DNA of 48,506 nt from Chara braunii (GCA_003427395.1 BFEA01000523.1:214008-262513); one strand, 5' to 3'. Shown: positions 31,533 through 41,638, counted from the stretch's first letter. Notes: generated by a model from the letters alone, not told the origin. A program made the numbers and translations.

Positions 31533-32050
31533 TCACACCGTGGAAGTCGGAGCACGCATCTTGAGTGCAGTGTGCGCTGCCGTTTGATTTCTCTCCTTTG
31601 GTTGACATGGAGTCTTTTGTGCAACCCGAAGTTTTGCACTTCTACTTCTCGGGTTCTGTTTCCTTGCATCCTCCGAGGCGATGATCGGGGACTTTGTCAG
31701 TGGCTCAAGCACCCAGTCTCTGTACAGGCCCGGGATCTTGCCGGCCAGCAGATCTTCCCCGCCAGCTACCTTCCTTTGCTGCCAGCCTGAGCTGCCAACG
31801 GTGTACTGGAACAGGTCCTCGCTCGGGCGTCCGTGATCAGGACGGGCTGCAGCGCGAAATATATGCTTCACTATCCGATCCTCAAGGCTGTGGAAAGAAA
31901 TCACACCAATCCGCCCGCCAATCGCAAGGCAGCTGGCTGCGGCCGGAATGACATCTTCGAGAGCGCACAGCTCGTCGTTCACTGCAATCCTGAGGGCCTG
32001 GAACACGCGCGTGGCGGGGTGGATGCCACGCCCAGCGCTCCCCTTCTTGC
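31533..32050 (-). CDS. 16S rRNA (cytosine-1402-N4)-methyltransferase RsmH/MraW, last exon
   Basis: RsmH uses S-adenosylmethionine to methylate N4 of C1402 in small-subunit rRNA; in eukaryotes family members act in plastids or mitochondria. This exon encodes the C-terminal third: [19 protein letters not shown], then [19 protein letters not shown], a family-typical acidic/aromatic insertion, [11 protein letters not shown] and [14 protein letters not shown], all diagnostic of the family. It stops at 31533. On the minus strand a splice acceptor TGCATGCAG ends at 32051 and the exon begins with two bases of a split codon. The N-terminal methyltransferase exons (glycine-rich SAM motif) were not found between here and the decayed gypsy element, so they lie beyond a long intron, in another part of the locus, or are lost. 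Frame is intact across the exon. Confidence 0.85.
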
Positions 32051-32185
32051 CTGCATGCAGAACAAAAAGACAAAACTAAGCAGACCGCAAATAAACTGCT
32101 GCTATGGGTGGACTTGTCATCATGCGCGATATGAACCCACAAAAAAAAAAGCAAAACAATGCCAGAACCTGAAAAGGGTGTACTG
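32051..32185 (-). other. Likely rsmH intron, 3' end
   Basis: Sequence upstream of the acceptor on the minus strand is T-rich (TTTTGTCTTTTTGTTCTGCA), as a polypyrimidine tract should be. The opposite end of the intron was not located. Confidence 0.5.
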
Positions 32186-32372
32186 CTTCCTTCCCGTCAG
32201 TCAAAAGTGGAAAAGTTACGTTTCAAAAGCTCCTTCCTTCCCGTCAGTTAAAGGGGGGAACCCGGGAAAGTTTTCTCAGAGGTGAAAAAGTTTTCTTCCT
32301 TCCTGTCAGTCAAAAGGCAAAAAAAACATTCAGTTTCGGAATCTACTTCCTTCCTGTCATTCAAAGGCGAAA
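32186..32372 (+). repeat. CTTCCTTCC(C/T)GTCAGTCAAA motif, four copies
   Basis: Copies start at 32186, 32233, 32295 and 32346. Between them lie related GGAAAAGTTACGT(T/C)TCAAA stretches at the first and last copies. Spacing is irregular (47, 62 and 51 bp), so it is a decayed tandem repeat of about 50 bp. A further CCTTCCTGTCAG lies near 34018. It sits in the putative rsmH intron. Confidence 0.75.
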
Positions 32373-33109
32373 AAGTTACGTCTCAAAGAACTCCACACGG
32401 CCTTCTCACCACTTCTGCAACACACCTCCTTTCCTCCAACGAACCATCGGCCGGCCGCCTAAAAGAACATCAAGATCGGCACCAGGCAAACCCGTAAATT
32501 ACATTCACAACGCCCAAGAGAGAGTCCCGCGTACATGCCACAAAACCAGGACCTGCAAATTTGGACATTCCTCTTGGATGTGGTCTATAGGAGGATCTCT
32601 GATATCAAATGCCGAAGCAGGTTTGCCTCTTCCACCATCCATGTCCGCGTGAGCATCTCTCCGGGCGTTGGGCGTGAAAAAAATGCAGTGCTTGGGAGTT
32701 GGGTGAGATGGGGGGAAACATGCGAGAGAGGACATCAGTCGGAACATTACACTCGCACGAGAAAAGAAAAGAAATTGGACTTGTTATGGCACGCACAGAG
32801 TATTGATAAGTGCGAAATTGACAGCATAAACAGAAGTGGGAGCTATTTGCAAGTGAGGCAACCAACAGAGTGAAAAGGAAAGCAATGTCGATGGTCGATC
32901 GAGGGATGGGCAATACATTTCTTGACGGACGGGACAGGTAGACCAATAATGAAGGCATGCAGGGACACAAACAGAGAGGGGGGTTGCAGAGAGGGTCAAA
33001 CCAGGGGTCAAACGGGCAGTGGAGGTACAGAAGCGCAGAACTAACAAAGGGATATGGGAAACCGACTGATGAGAGGAACAGAGAATGGGACCGAGACAAA
33101 AGCAAAGGG
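32373..33109. other. No gene recognised
   Basis: Ordinary-composition DNA; minus-strand open frames of 80-296 codons reach into it from the adjacent GA-rich minisatellite, with Pro/Ser/Leu-biased translations and no family similarity. No further rsmH exon was found. Confidence 0.5.
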
Positions 33110-33360
33110 TGGGGGAAGCGATGGAGGCGCAAAAGCTGGAGATGGAGGTACAAAGGGCAGGAAGGAGGTACAGAGGGAGGCCGTGTGGGGAGGGATATAG
33201 ACGAGGGCCGCAGGTACAGAGATGCAGAGATGGAGGGAGGGACGAGGCGAAAGATGGAGGGGAGAGGCAGAGGGAGGGCTGCAGGTACAGATGCAGAGAT
33301 GAAGGGAGGGACGGGGCAAAAGATGGAGGGGACGGGCAAGGGGGGGGGGAGGGGGGGGGA
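33110..33360 (+). repeat. GA-rich minisatellite, 71 bp unit
   Basis: GCAGGTACAGA-(GATG)CAGAGATG begins at 33210 and 33281, and each copy is followed by GGAGGGA, GGC(G/A)AAAGATGGAGGGGA. Less regular purine-rich copies precede it. It ends in a G-rich run (GGGGGGGGGAGGGGGGGGGA near 33341-33360) that could form a G-quadruplex. Confidence 0.75.
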
Positions 33361-33578
33361 AGGAGCACACAGAGAGACGCGGCATGGATGGAAAATCTGA
33401 CAGACAAAAGTAAGAGGGAAAAAGGTATGAAAAGACAGACAGATAGATGGATGAACGCAGTAAGAGTCTTTGCTTGACATGCAAATGATCTCCAAAACTA
33501 CAATATCTTTTTCCAGACTATAGCTACAATGGGTGCAAACACTGCAAAGATTTTATCGCCAATGAATGCACGTTGCTG

Positions 33579-33703
33579 TACCGCTTTAGTGGTATTTCAC
33601 TTGCGCCTAAAAGTTTCTCACTTTTTCTACACCTCTCCAGTCTAGTTCTTACAGAGGGGAACTAGAGTCAAGGTCAATAGGGTATTTCTCTACTAAAGCG
33701 GTC
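33579..33703. mobile_element. Small foldback/MITE-like element
   Basis: Terminal arms ACCGCTTTAGT (33580-33590) and ACTAAAGCGGT (33692-33702) are perfect inverted repeats. TA precedes the left arm and CTA follows the right arm. The centre holds a second inverted pair CTAGTTC/GAACTAG. Length about 125 bp. A TA target duplication is possible but not certain. Confidence 0.55.
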
Positions 33704-34079
33704 TAACCGTCTAAGTCAAAACTTTCCACTAGAACTGACAAATTGTCTGCACGATGTGAAAAGCGTGTGCAATGCAGTTAAATGAGAAATAAAACGGAAT
33801 GAACTGGGTTTCTTGCATGCATAACCATAAGGCCAGAAACTAAAGTGATGTTTGGGGGGTGGGGGAAAAGAAAAGCGTCCGTGGCAAGGACAAAAGGTAA
33901 GACGAAAAAAACCGGCGGTGATCTTTTAGGGACACTCCGGCACGGTGATCTGCCCAGGCTTTCTTCAAAGCTTGGAAACAATGCATACCAAGATTTGGAC
34001 TGAACGAATGGCACATTCCTTCCTGTCAGAACGATCGAAGGGCTTGCGATCACAGCAAAATTGGCCACAGACACTTCCT

Positions 34080-35185
34080 ATAATATGATGCAAGTCCCAT
34101 GAATGAGATCATATATGTTCTTGCCACATATGTGGGGAGTGGTTGTTCCCTGAATGATCATATGTTCCTCCATATATGCACCCACTTTGGCCCCCCCTTC
34201 GGGGGACAAAAAACCTTCCCGAGAAATAAGGTGCCCTACGCATACAACCTCCGTCGATGCAAATTCCGATTTTGCACGGTTGGCCTGCCATTTATGCTCA
34301 GGCACTTATCGTCCCAACAGTGGCCGAAGATGTTCCACGTACTCGCCCACGGATTAACCGAAAACCGGTATGCCATCTAGGTAGACCACGACAAACCGGT
34401 CCAGGCAGTCCATGAGAAGCGGCTGCAACTTTTTTTTTGGTTTCCCGCTGAGTTCATGGCACATCGGAAAGTAGCAGGAGCATTAGTTAGTGCAAAGTTC
34501 GCAAATGGCATAAACTAGGAACTCTGGCTGTCCCTACCTGTTTCTTTTTTTTGTGTGTGAGTGTGTGTTTTAAATAGAGGGTGATGGCCTTGAGATATAG
34601 CCTATCTTCGGTTCTTTTAAAAAAGAATAGAACGACTGGCACCTATGATCACCTATCTGAAATCGAACAGATTCTCAAACTTTTCATTGAGCTGTACATC
34701 CCCAGGTAATTCGGAATTCTGCTCATCTACTAGCGTTGGGATTCGAACTTGAGCCTGTAGTGCAACAACTCATGGGTGTACCAACTGAGCTAGGCTCGTT
34801 GGTCTGTACCTGGTTTTAAAAGTTGCTTTGTGTCGATGACCTTCAGGATTGGTCTCTATTTGGTGGTAACCGGATTTGAGTTCAATCTTCGAGTAAGCAT
34901 TTGCACCGCTGCACTTGATCCAAAACGTCGTTTAATGCAAGCTGGGGGCTCCACGTTCTCGCTAGTGATCAAATTCAGCCCGCGATAGTCAATGCACATT
35001 GCACATTCATTCAGAACTCACCTGACTTCTTTGGAACAAAGAGTAGATGTGCTCCATGCCCAGAGATGCTCGAAATGATCCAACCCTCATCATGATATGA
35101 GTTCTGTGATCTGTTGTGGAAGGATCCAGTCCTTATCAATGACCTCTGTCAGTTCCTCGAGCTCTCTGCTAAAGATATTTGATAG
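34080..35185 (-). pseudogene. Decayed Ty3/gypsy reverse transcriptase, interrupted by a SINE
   Basis: Reading from high to low coordinates on the minus strand: ELEELTEVIDKDWI-like start, a SLGMEHIYSLF/LFVPKKSG region, CALTIAG (family CIDYRGLN), LNDVLDQVQRCK, a match to KTAFRTRY (KATFKTRYR) near 34815. Then comes the inserted SINE, next [19 protein letters not shown] near 34480-34530, [17 protein letters not shown] near 34390-34420 (family YLDD, second Asp changed to Gly), and TEVVCVGHLISREGF near 34200-34250. Many shifts and stops. It is clearly more decayed than the pol at 40-42.7 kb. Confidence 0.85.
34545..34800 (-). mobile_element. tRNA-derived SINE inserted in the gypsy RT
   Basis: On the minus strand the element starts near 34800 with GAGCCTAGCTCAGTTGGTAC. 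The A box TAGCTCAGTTGG is at 34781-34792 and the B box GTTCGAATC at 34740-34748, spaced as in tRNA genes. A body of about 180 bp follows. It ends near 34545 in CACACACTCACACAC followed by AAAAAAAAGAAA. The flanks AAACCAGGTACAGACC (34802-34817) and GAAACAGGTAGGGACAGCC (34526-34544) look like a diverged target-site duplication. The RT frame resumes on the far side, which shows that it is an insertion. Confidence 0.8.
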
Positions 35186-35560
35186 ATTCTTATTGCTTAA
35201 AAAAAAAAAAAAAAAAGCGTGACCGCCTAGCTTTCCACCCGGGGCGCCCGGGCCACCCCAGGGCGCTCGGGGTGCCCAGCCGTGCGACCCCCCCGGCCAG
35301 CCACCCGGGCCCCCTCAGCGCCGCCCCCAAAAACCGCCGATTTTTTTTTTTGGCGCTGGGGGCCTATGGCCCAGAGGGCAAAAAAAAATTTGGCGGTGGC
35401 CGGGATTTTTTTCGGGGTCCGGTAGGCCCCGTTTCATGTTTTTTATTTTTCCCGCCTAGGCCGTCGATCTGCATTGATCGACGACGCCGAAGTCCCAAGA
35501 TTTTGAATTCAAATTTTGGGACTTCTCGCACGGCTCTGCGCCCTCCGCCGGACTACTCCC
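35186..35560. other. GC-rich hairpin-dense segment with a 35 bp palindrome
   Basis: After an A17 run (35199-35217) the DNA is very GC-rich with several inverted repeats: GGGCC/GGCCC near 35362-35374, CGGGG/CCCCG near 35414-35431, and GTCGATC/GATCGAC at 35464-35483. A near-perfect palindrome spans 35490-35524, with arms beginning AAGTCCCAA on both strands around a central GAATTC. No gene is recognised. Confidence 0.6.
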
Positions 35561-35829
35561 CGCGCTAGTTTGTCGTCACCTTGCCGTCGTTGTCTTCGCC
35601 ATCGTCGCCGTGCCGTGGTCGTCCTTGCCATCGTCGTCATTGCCCTGCCACCCTCGTGCCGGGCCATCGTCATCGCCCTCCAGCCACACCATAATTGTGG
35701 CCCTCCATCCACGCCATCGTCATTTTCTTCTTCCTCCTCTTCTTACTCTCTTCAGTTCTTCGTTTTCTTCTTTTCATTCTTCTTTCGTCTCTTCTTCTTC
35801 TTCTTCTTCTTCTTCTTCTTCTTCTTCTT

Positions 35830-35870
<41 letters not shown>
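35561..35870. repeat. CGTCGT-rich, then (TTC)n, then (TAC)n microsatellite
   Basis: A GTC/ATC-rich stretch is followed by TTC repeats from about 35730 and a clean (TAC)n run at about 35830-35869. The same order of GTC-rich DNA then TTC tract occurs at 48115-48455. Confidence 0.85.
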
Positions 35871-35871
<1 letters not shown>

Positions 35872-36225
35872 TGTCCTCATCTTCTTCGTGCTCCGCCATA
35901 GCTCTCCTTCTTTCACCTCCTTGATCCGCTATAGTGGTTCCCTCTCTCCTCCCTCGTCCTCCGTCAGTCTCCCTCCCTCCACATAGTCTCCCTTTCTCCT
36001 TCCTCCGCCATCTCCTCCCTCCACATCAGCCACCCTCCATCCACAGTGTCCCTCATCAGTAAACCTCCTTCCACGTACTCTACCTCTCTCCTTCATCCGC
36101 CATAGCTTCCCCTATCTTCACATCAATCTCCCTTTCTCTGCCATAGTCTCCCTCCCCCCTCCTCCTCCTTATCAGTCTCCCTCCCTCCTCCTCCATAGTC
36201 TCCCTCCCCCCTCCTAATCTACCCC
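35871..36225. repeat. Pyrimidine-rich minisatellite next to the gap
   Basis: Repeats of CC(A/G)(T/C)AGTCTCCCTCCCTCC at loose 35-50 bp spacing run up to the assembly gap, which probably explains why the gap exists. Confidence 0.6.
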
Positions 36226-37134
36226 NNNNNNNNNNNNNNNNNNNNNNNNNNNNNNNNNNNNNNNNNNNNNNNNNNNNNNNNNNNNNNNNNNNNNNNNNNN
36301 NNNNNNNNNNNNNNNNNNNNNNNNNNNNNNNNNNNNNNNNNNNNNNNNNNNNNNNNNNNNNNNNNNNNNNNNNNNNNNNNNNNNNNNNNNNNNNNNNNNN
36401 NNNNNNNNNNNNNNNNNNNNNNNNNNNNNNNNNNNNNNNNNNNNNNNNNNNNNNNNNNNNNNNNNNNNNNNNNNNNNNNNNNNNNNNNNNNNNNNNNNNN
36501 NNNNNNNNNNNNNNNNNNNNNNNNNNNNNNNNNNNNNNNNNNNNNNNNNNNNNNNNNNNNNNNNNNNNNNNNNNNNNNNNNNNNNNNNNNNNNNNNNNNN
36601 NNNNNNNNNNNNNNNNNNNNNNNNNNNNNNNNNNNNNNNNNNNNNNNNNNNNNNNNNNNNNNNNNNNNNNNNNNNNNNNNNNNNNNNNNNNNNNNNNNNN
36701 NNNNNNNNNNNNNNNNNNNNNNNNNNNNNNNNNNNNNNNNNNNNNNNNNNNNNNNNNNNNNNNNNNNNNNNNNNNNNNNNNNNNNNNNNNNNNNNNNNNN
36801 NNNNNNNNNNNNNNNNNNNNNNNNNNNNNNNNNNNNNNNNNNNNNNNNNNNNNNNNNNNNNNNNNNNNNNNNNNNNNNNNNNNNNNNNNNNNNNNNNNNN
36901 NNNNNNNNNNNNNNNNNNNNNNNNNNNNNNNNNNNNNNNNNNNNNNNNNNNNNNNNNNNNNNNNNNNNNNNNNNNNNNNNNNNNNNNNNNNNNNNNNNNN
37001 NNNNNNNNNNNNNNNNNNNNNNNNNNNNNNNNNNNNNNNNNNNNNNNNNNNNNNNNNNNNNNNNNNNNNNNNNNNNNNNNNNNNNNNNNNNNNNNNNNNN
37101 NNNNNNNNNNNNNNNNNNNNNNNNNNNNNNNNNN
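36226..37134. other. Assembly gap (N)
   Basis: 909 unresolved bases. The open frame that appears to cross it is an artefact. Confidence 0.99.
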
Positions 37135-38057
37135 ATCTTGACTCTGAATACATTCGCTACTACCCAGCTCTATCTCCTACTACTAGCTATGCGGCTATGG
37201 CCGCCTTCCCTCTCAGCACAGCGCTGCCCAGCAGGGCTCTCGCGCATGCCACTCCCAGATAGCGCACAAGCGCTTCAGCGGCACTTCCACACTTCTCACG
37301 AATGAGCCATCTGTCTGAAATGTGGCTGGCCAGTCCTTACATTGACTTGGACTGGGTGGACTCGTCCCAGCCTCTGCTTCCTTTGGCTTGACTTGGATCT
37401 GGTACCACATGCCCACGGCCTGTTTGCTTCAGAATGTCGAGGCCTGGTATCTCCACGAATTTCCCTTGGTGTGCTGCTGCTTGGGACTGCGAGTCATGAC
37501 TTTCCATCTGTGGAATGTCCCTCTTTGTCTATCAGACATGACCTTTGCCTGTAGAATATTTCCTTTTGAGACACGACTTTTGCCTATTGGTCGTGACTCG
37601 TGACCTTTGCCTGTGGAATATGACTTTCGACTGCGAGATGTGACCTTTGCCTATGGGCTGTGACTTTTGCCCCTGGGCTGGGATGTGACTGTTGACCGGG
37701 TACCTGTTGGACTTGACTTCTCGTGTACCCGACTTAGCCTTTCTGAAACTGGCCGACTCGGCCTCCTTAAGCCTGGGGATCCGTCTCGAACGCATAACAC
37801 TCCCAGACGGGCCAACACTGCGTGCCTCCTGGATGTTTCCGCCGGGCCAGCGGCACGGGTTGCATGCCCCCCGTGATCACCAAATGAAATTAAATAGGCC
37901 GCCGCTTCGCAGCGGTAACAGTCAACGGTGCGCCCGTCCATTTACATTTCATTTTTGACCCTGAGATTCGAAGTTGGGGTCTGCATCGTGGAATGCCTTT
38001 CACTTGCTTCTGGGGATGTTTGCTGCGACACTTAAGAAATGAGGCAGCAGATAGATA
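37135..38057. other. No gene recognised; short degenerate tandem repeats
   Basis: From about 37490 to 37695 the motif TGACCTTTGCCTGTGG/TGACTTTTGCCTATTGG recurs every 25-35 bp in degenerate form. The rest has no recognisable product. Confidence 0.5.
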
Positions 38058-38177
38058 GGGCCTCGTGCCACTACTGTCGACGTGCACAAGACAAAAATCA
38101 TGGCGGTGTCTCTCTTTGTGTTCTAGAGAAAGATTCACTCTCGTTTTGCACATGTCGAGAGTAGTGGAGTGAGGCCC
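38058..38177. mobile_element. 120 bp foldback/MITE-like element
   Basis: The left end GGGCCTCGTGCCACTACTG continues TCGAC. The right end, on the other strand, reads GGGCCTCACTCCACTACTC and continues TCGACATGTGCA. Arms of about 30 bp have few mismatches. No target-site duplication was recognised. Confidence 0.65.
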
Positions 38178-38199
38178 ATAACCAAAAAAAAGCTTACTC

Positions 38200-38420
38200 A
38201 GTGGCCAAGAGGCAATTCCAATATACACCCTCCCTCATCGTCTCCCGGTCTCACAACAGGTGTACCCTCGTCTATATATCTGGGTTGGCCAGCTTCAGCC
38301 AAAGAATGCCCAAGAATCAGACCAAAAGGCAACCCAGGAAGGACAGAGAGGACAAGACCTTGAGCAAGTGGCTCCACAATCAAGAAATTTCGGGGCACGC
38401 GTCCTGCTAACGAGGAGACT
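38200..38420 (-). pseudogene. Possible gypsy aspartic protease remnant
   Basis: A minus-strand frame contains LPGLPFGLILGHSLAEAGQP and a GTPVV stretch, resembling the C-terminal part of retrotransposon proteases (family xDLILGxxWLxxx...W-x-T-x-x-V). The catalytic DTG region is not seen. Weak call. Confidence 0.35.
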
Positions 38421-38689
38421 GAAAATGATGAGTTGGGTTCAGGCATTCTACTTTCACTCCCCCACCCTCGAAAGAAGAAGATGTAATTCATCCTCCTCTT
38501 CACCCATCTAGTTTACCGCCGCTATCTCCTCTTCCACGTATGCATAGCATACGGGAGAAACAGCTTGTGCAGGCACTACATAGTTCAAATTCAGGGTCAA
38601 CTTGCACATAAAATTTTGGGGCAGTTTCAGCTGTGGGGAAAACTATCGGCAATTCTAGAGTAAATGGCAACAACTGTGCATGCTCGCTG

Positions 38690-38790
38690 GTTTCCGAGTG
38701 CTTGTCCGAGTGCATGTCTGCCTGAGTGTGTGTGTGACCCGCTACAGTACTTGTTTGTTTGGGAGGCCCACGTGGTCGGTACTTTCCTGT
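38690..38790 (+). repeat. Family 2 LTR fragment
   Basis: TGCCTGAGTGTGTGTGTGAC and GGAGGCCC...GGTCGGTACTT match the upstream part of the LTR at 27790-27890. Confidence 0.6.
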
Positions 38791-38885
38791 GGCCGTGACT
38801 TTGAGGGTTGCAGCAGGGAAACATTCAAGTAGGTTAGGCTAGCACTCGAGTGGTGGTAGGTAGGCCCGTGTAGCTTAGGGTAGTA

Positions 38886-39195
38886 CTGGAGTAGCGGTAG
38901 GCCGAGCGGAAGAAGACAAAAAGTTCGTACCTTAAGAAACCATGTGAATTTTAGGAGTCCGGTAGGCCTAGGTCTAGGGTACCAATAGGCCGAGCAGAGA
39001 AGACAAAAAGTTAGTACCTTAAAGCACCAGTACACCATACGCCGATATTTTTTTCCAACGGCACCCCGTGCCGCGCAGCCCCTCCGAGTTTTGCTTGTGG
39101 CGACAAAAACTTTCCGCAAGGCTGGGGCTGTGTACTGGCGGTTTAAGAGGCCATGTGAATTTTAGGAGTCCGGTGGCCTAGGTCTAGGGTAACAG
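38886..39195 (+). repeat. Direct repeats preserving an empty and a filled MITE site
   Basis: Two copies of one unit contain GCCGAGC...AGACAAAAAGTT, GTACCTTAA, CCATGTGAATTTTAGGAGTC and GGTCTAGGGTA. Copy 1 (about 38896-38983) is uninterrupted, with TTAA at 38932-38935. In copy 2 (about 38987-39195) the corresponding TTAA is duplicated around a MITE. Confidence 0.85.
39019..39146. mobile_element. TTAA-flanked MITE, copy 3 of its family
   Basis: TTAA (39019-39022) is followed by AGCACCAGTACAC. The right end is GTGTACTGGCGGT followed by TTAA (39143-39146). The unoccupied sister repeat at 38932 has a single TTAA, so TTAA is the target duplication, as for piggyBac-type elements. No transposase; about 120 bp inside the TTAA copies. 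Confidence 0.85.
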
Positions 39196-39599
39196 TCCTG
39201 AAGTCTGAGTCTAGGGCCTGTAGCGGACGATGTCAGACCTGCAATGAGCTTTCCCTCCGAAAGGGAGGAGGCACCGACCGTTTGGGAGTCCACCCAGCCT
39301 GTACCTGGAAGACACTGCACAAGAGGCAAGTTGTCCACTACAGCTTGGAGGAGAGCACTAGGCTCATCCTCATTTGCGGTGGGCAAGTTTGGGCATCACG
39401 CTTGTGGAGCGCCTGGTGGTGGAGCGCTAGTGAGGAGGAGAGTGGTAGGGGTACTTACCGGTTATGGTGGACGTCACCTTCATCTCCTTCGCAAGCGCTG
39501 CACTGGAAGGCCCCAATAGGGGTTGCGCTGCATCAAGGGTCAGGCATGGCGGCCTAGAGTGCAGAGGACATATCTGCTTTTACGTTGTCTTCTGAACAT
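39196..39599. other. No gene recognised
   Basis: Ordinary-composition DNA; possibly the upstream part of the family 2 LTR, but similarity to 27.8 kb is clear only from about 39600. Confidence 0.4.
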
Positions 39600-39853
39600 C
39601 GGGGCAGGGCCCCTAGTAGTCCGCCATAGCCATCACCTGCTGAAGGAGGAAAAAGGAGAAGGTAATGGATGTGGTGGACTTGTTGTGATGGCAGTAAGAG
39701 GGAGATTCGGACATTGGTTATGCGGCCATTCATCGTTATTATTAATATTTATTGATGAATAAGATTGGGGGAGAAAAGGAGGAGGAGAGTGAGTGGCGAG
39801 AGAAGGGGGATCTTTCATTGGTCTTTTGCTGGTCTACTTCTTCTTTTTCTTCT

Positions 39854-39885
<32 letters not shown>

Positions 39886-39955
39886 ATTTCTTTTTCTTCC
39901 CTTGTTTCTTTCTCTTTTGGAGTTCCTTCATTTCTTTTGCAAATGAACGCCATTG
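39600..39955 (+). mobile_element. Family 2 LTR, 3' portion
   Basis: Matches 27900-28220 in order (see 27741-28263), including the GGGGGAGAAAAGGAGGAGGAG-type purine stretch and a TTC/TTTC tract at 39838-39900. It lies 140 bp upstream of a gypsy pol in the same direction. No primer-binding site was found after it, so the junction to pol is a deletion of the leader, gag and protease, or a chance neighbour. Confidence 0.65.
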
Positions 39956-40096
39956 TCACTTACCGAGATGGTACAGACCAGAACCAAGAACCGACCTCTC
40001 ACAGATAGCACAGCGAAAGACTGGAATACAAATGATCAGACCCAATCAATGTCGAAATGCGGACTGGACATACATCATCACCATCACACGGTGTGA

Positions 40097-41638
40097 ATGG
40101 CCTGGCACTGCACACCAGGACGTGGGCCCAGTTCGTCTCCTTTTGGAGCACCTGTGCTGTTTGTCCCAAAGAAAGAGGGACAGTTGAGAATGTGTATTGA
40201 TTATAGGGGTCTTAACGCCATCACCGTGAAGAATGCAGAACCACTGCCCCGTATAGATGATCTGTTAGATCGGGTGCAGGGCTGCAAATACTTTTCTAAG
40301 ATAGACTTGAAGTCAGGCTATCATCAGATAGAGGCCCATCCTGATGATCAACACAAGACGGCGTTCCGGACTAGATATGGGCACTACGAGTTTATAGTGA
40401 TGCCCTTTGGACTAACCAATGCGCCAGCTACATTCCAGCGCTGCATGAATGACCTGTTTAGGCCATGGTTAGATAGATTTGTAGTTGTATATTTAGATGA
40501 TATTCTAATCTTTAGTAAGACCCTCGAGGAGCATGAGGGTCATTTGCGGCAGGTCTTGGAGAAGCTAAGGGAAGCTAACTTCAAGATTAACGCAAAGAAG
40601 TGCGAGTGGGCCAAGACGCAAGTTCTGTACTTGGGCCACGTCTTAGATGGAGATGGTATAAAACCTAAGGACAGTAAGATAGCAGCGATTAGAGACTGGC
40701 CAACTCCCCGCACGTTGACAGAGTTGCGGTCGTTCCTAGGGTTGGCAAATTACTACAGAAAGTTTGTCAAGAACTTTTCCACCATCGCAGCTCCCCTCCG
40801 CAGGTTGCTAAAGAAAGACGCAATCTGGAAGCGGGACAAAGATTGTACATCAGCCCTGAAAAAGTTAAAGCGGGCTTTGATAGAATACCCAGTCCTCAAG
40901 GTAGCCGATCCGTCTTTGCCTTTTGTTGTTACTATTGACGCAAGTCAGTATGGCATAGGTGTTGTCTTACAGCAAGATGATGGCAATGGCTATAGACCAG
41001 TAAAGTTCATGTCTGCTAGGATACCTTCATAGAAGGTTGCGACATCTACCTACGAGAGGGAACTCTACGCTCTCGGGCAAGCTTTAGACCACTGGAAGCA
41101 TTATTTGCTTGGGAGACACTTCAAAGTGTATTCAGACAACGAGACATTGAGGTGGTTGAAGACGTAGGCCAAGATGACACCTAGGCTTACTAGGTGGGCC
41201 GCCGAGATAGACCAGTTTGACTTTGAGCTCAAACCAGTGAAAGGAAAGTATAATGTAGTTGCGGATGCTCAGAGTAGGAGGGTTGATTACTTTGGAGCGA
41301 TAGTTCACTATCTGGATATAGGGAGAGAAGTCAAAGAGGCATATGCGCAGGACACTATTTATAGTGATCTTCTCAAGAGAGTTAAGGAGTCTTCAGAGTC
41401 TGAGCCAGACTACCGAACTACAGATGGGTTACTATTTGAGAAGACTAACGTAGCTGACCGCTTGTGCGTTCCCGATAGTGAAGAAATCCGTAGTTTGATT
41501 TTAGGGGAATGTCACGACACAGAGGGACATTTTGGTTGGCAAAAGACATTAACCAACCTCATGCGCGCGTATACGTGGCCAGGTATGAAGGCCGACTGCA
41601 TAGAGTGTATGCAGTTGCAAAGTCTGCCAACGGAATAA
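40097..41638 (+). pseudogene. Ty3/gypsy pol, RT-RNase H-integrase N-terminus, two in-frame stops
   Basis: Reverse transcriptase with [44 protein letters not shown] and YLDDILIFS (catalytic DD intact). Then comes the connection [14 protein letters not shown], and RNase H with [19 protein letters not shown] lies at 41031-41033; reading resumes in the same frame with STYERELYAL and YSDNETLRWLK, then a second TAG at 41165-41167. Integrase zinc motif H...H is present (HDTEGHFGWQKT) but the frame shifts by one at its first Cys, near 41623. Everything 5' of RT (gag, protease) is absent. Apart from these few lesions the frame is open, so the copy is relatively young. Confidence 0.92.

Noticed and set aside
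32605-33495. 296-codon minus-strand frame rich in Pro, Ser and Leu
   Set aside because: It arises from the purine-rich minisatellite. Several overlapping frames are equally long and none shows family similarity.
36080-37153. 357-codon minus-strand open frame
   Set aside because: It is almost entirely the assembly gap.
27741-39955. One large LTR element bounded by the two family 2 LTRs
   Set aside because: The second LTR is itself followed by pol in the same direction, and the interval contains host exon, LINE and opposite-strand gypsy sequence, so they are not the two ends of one element.
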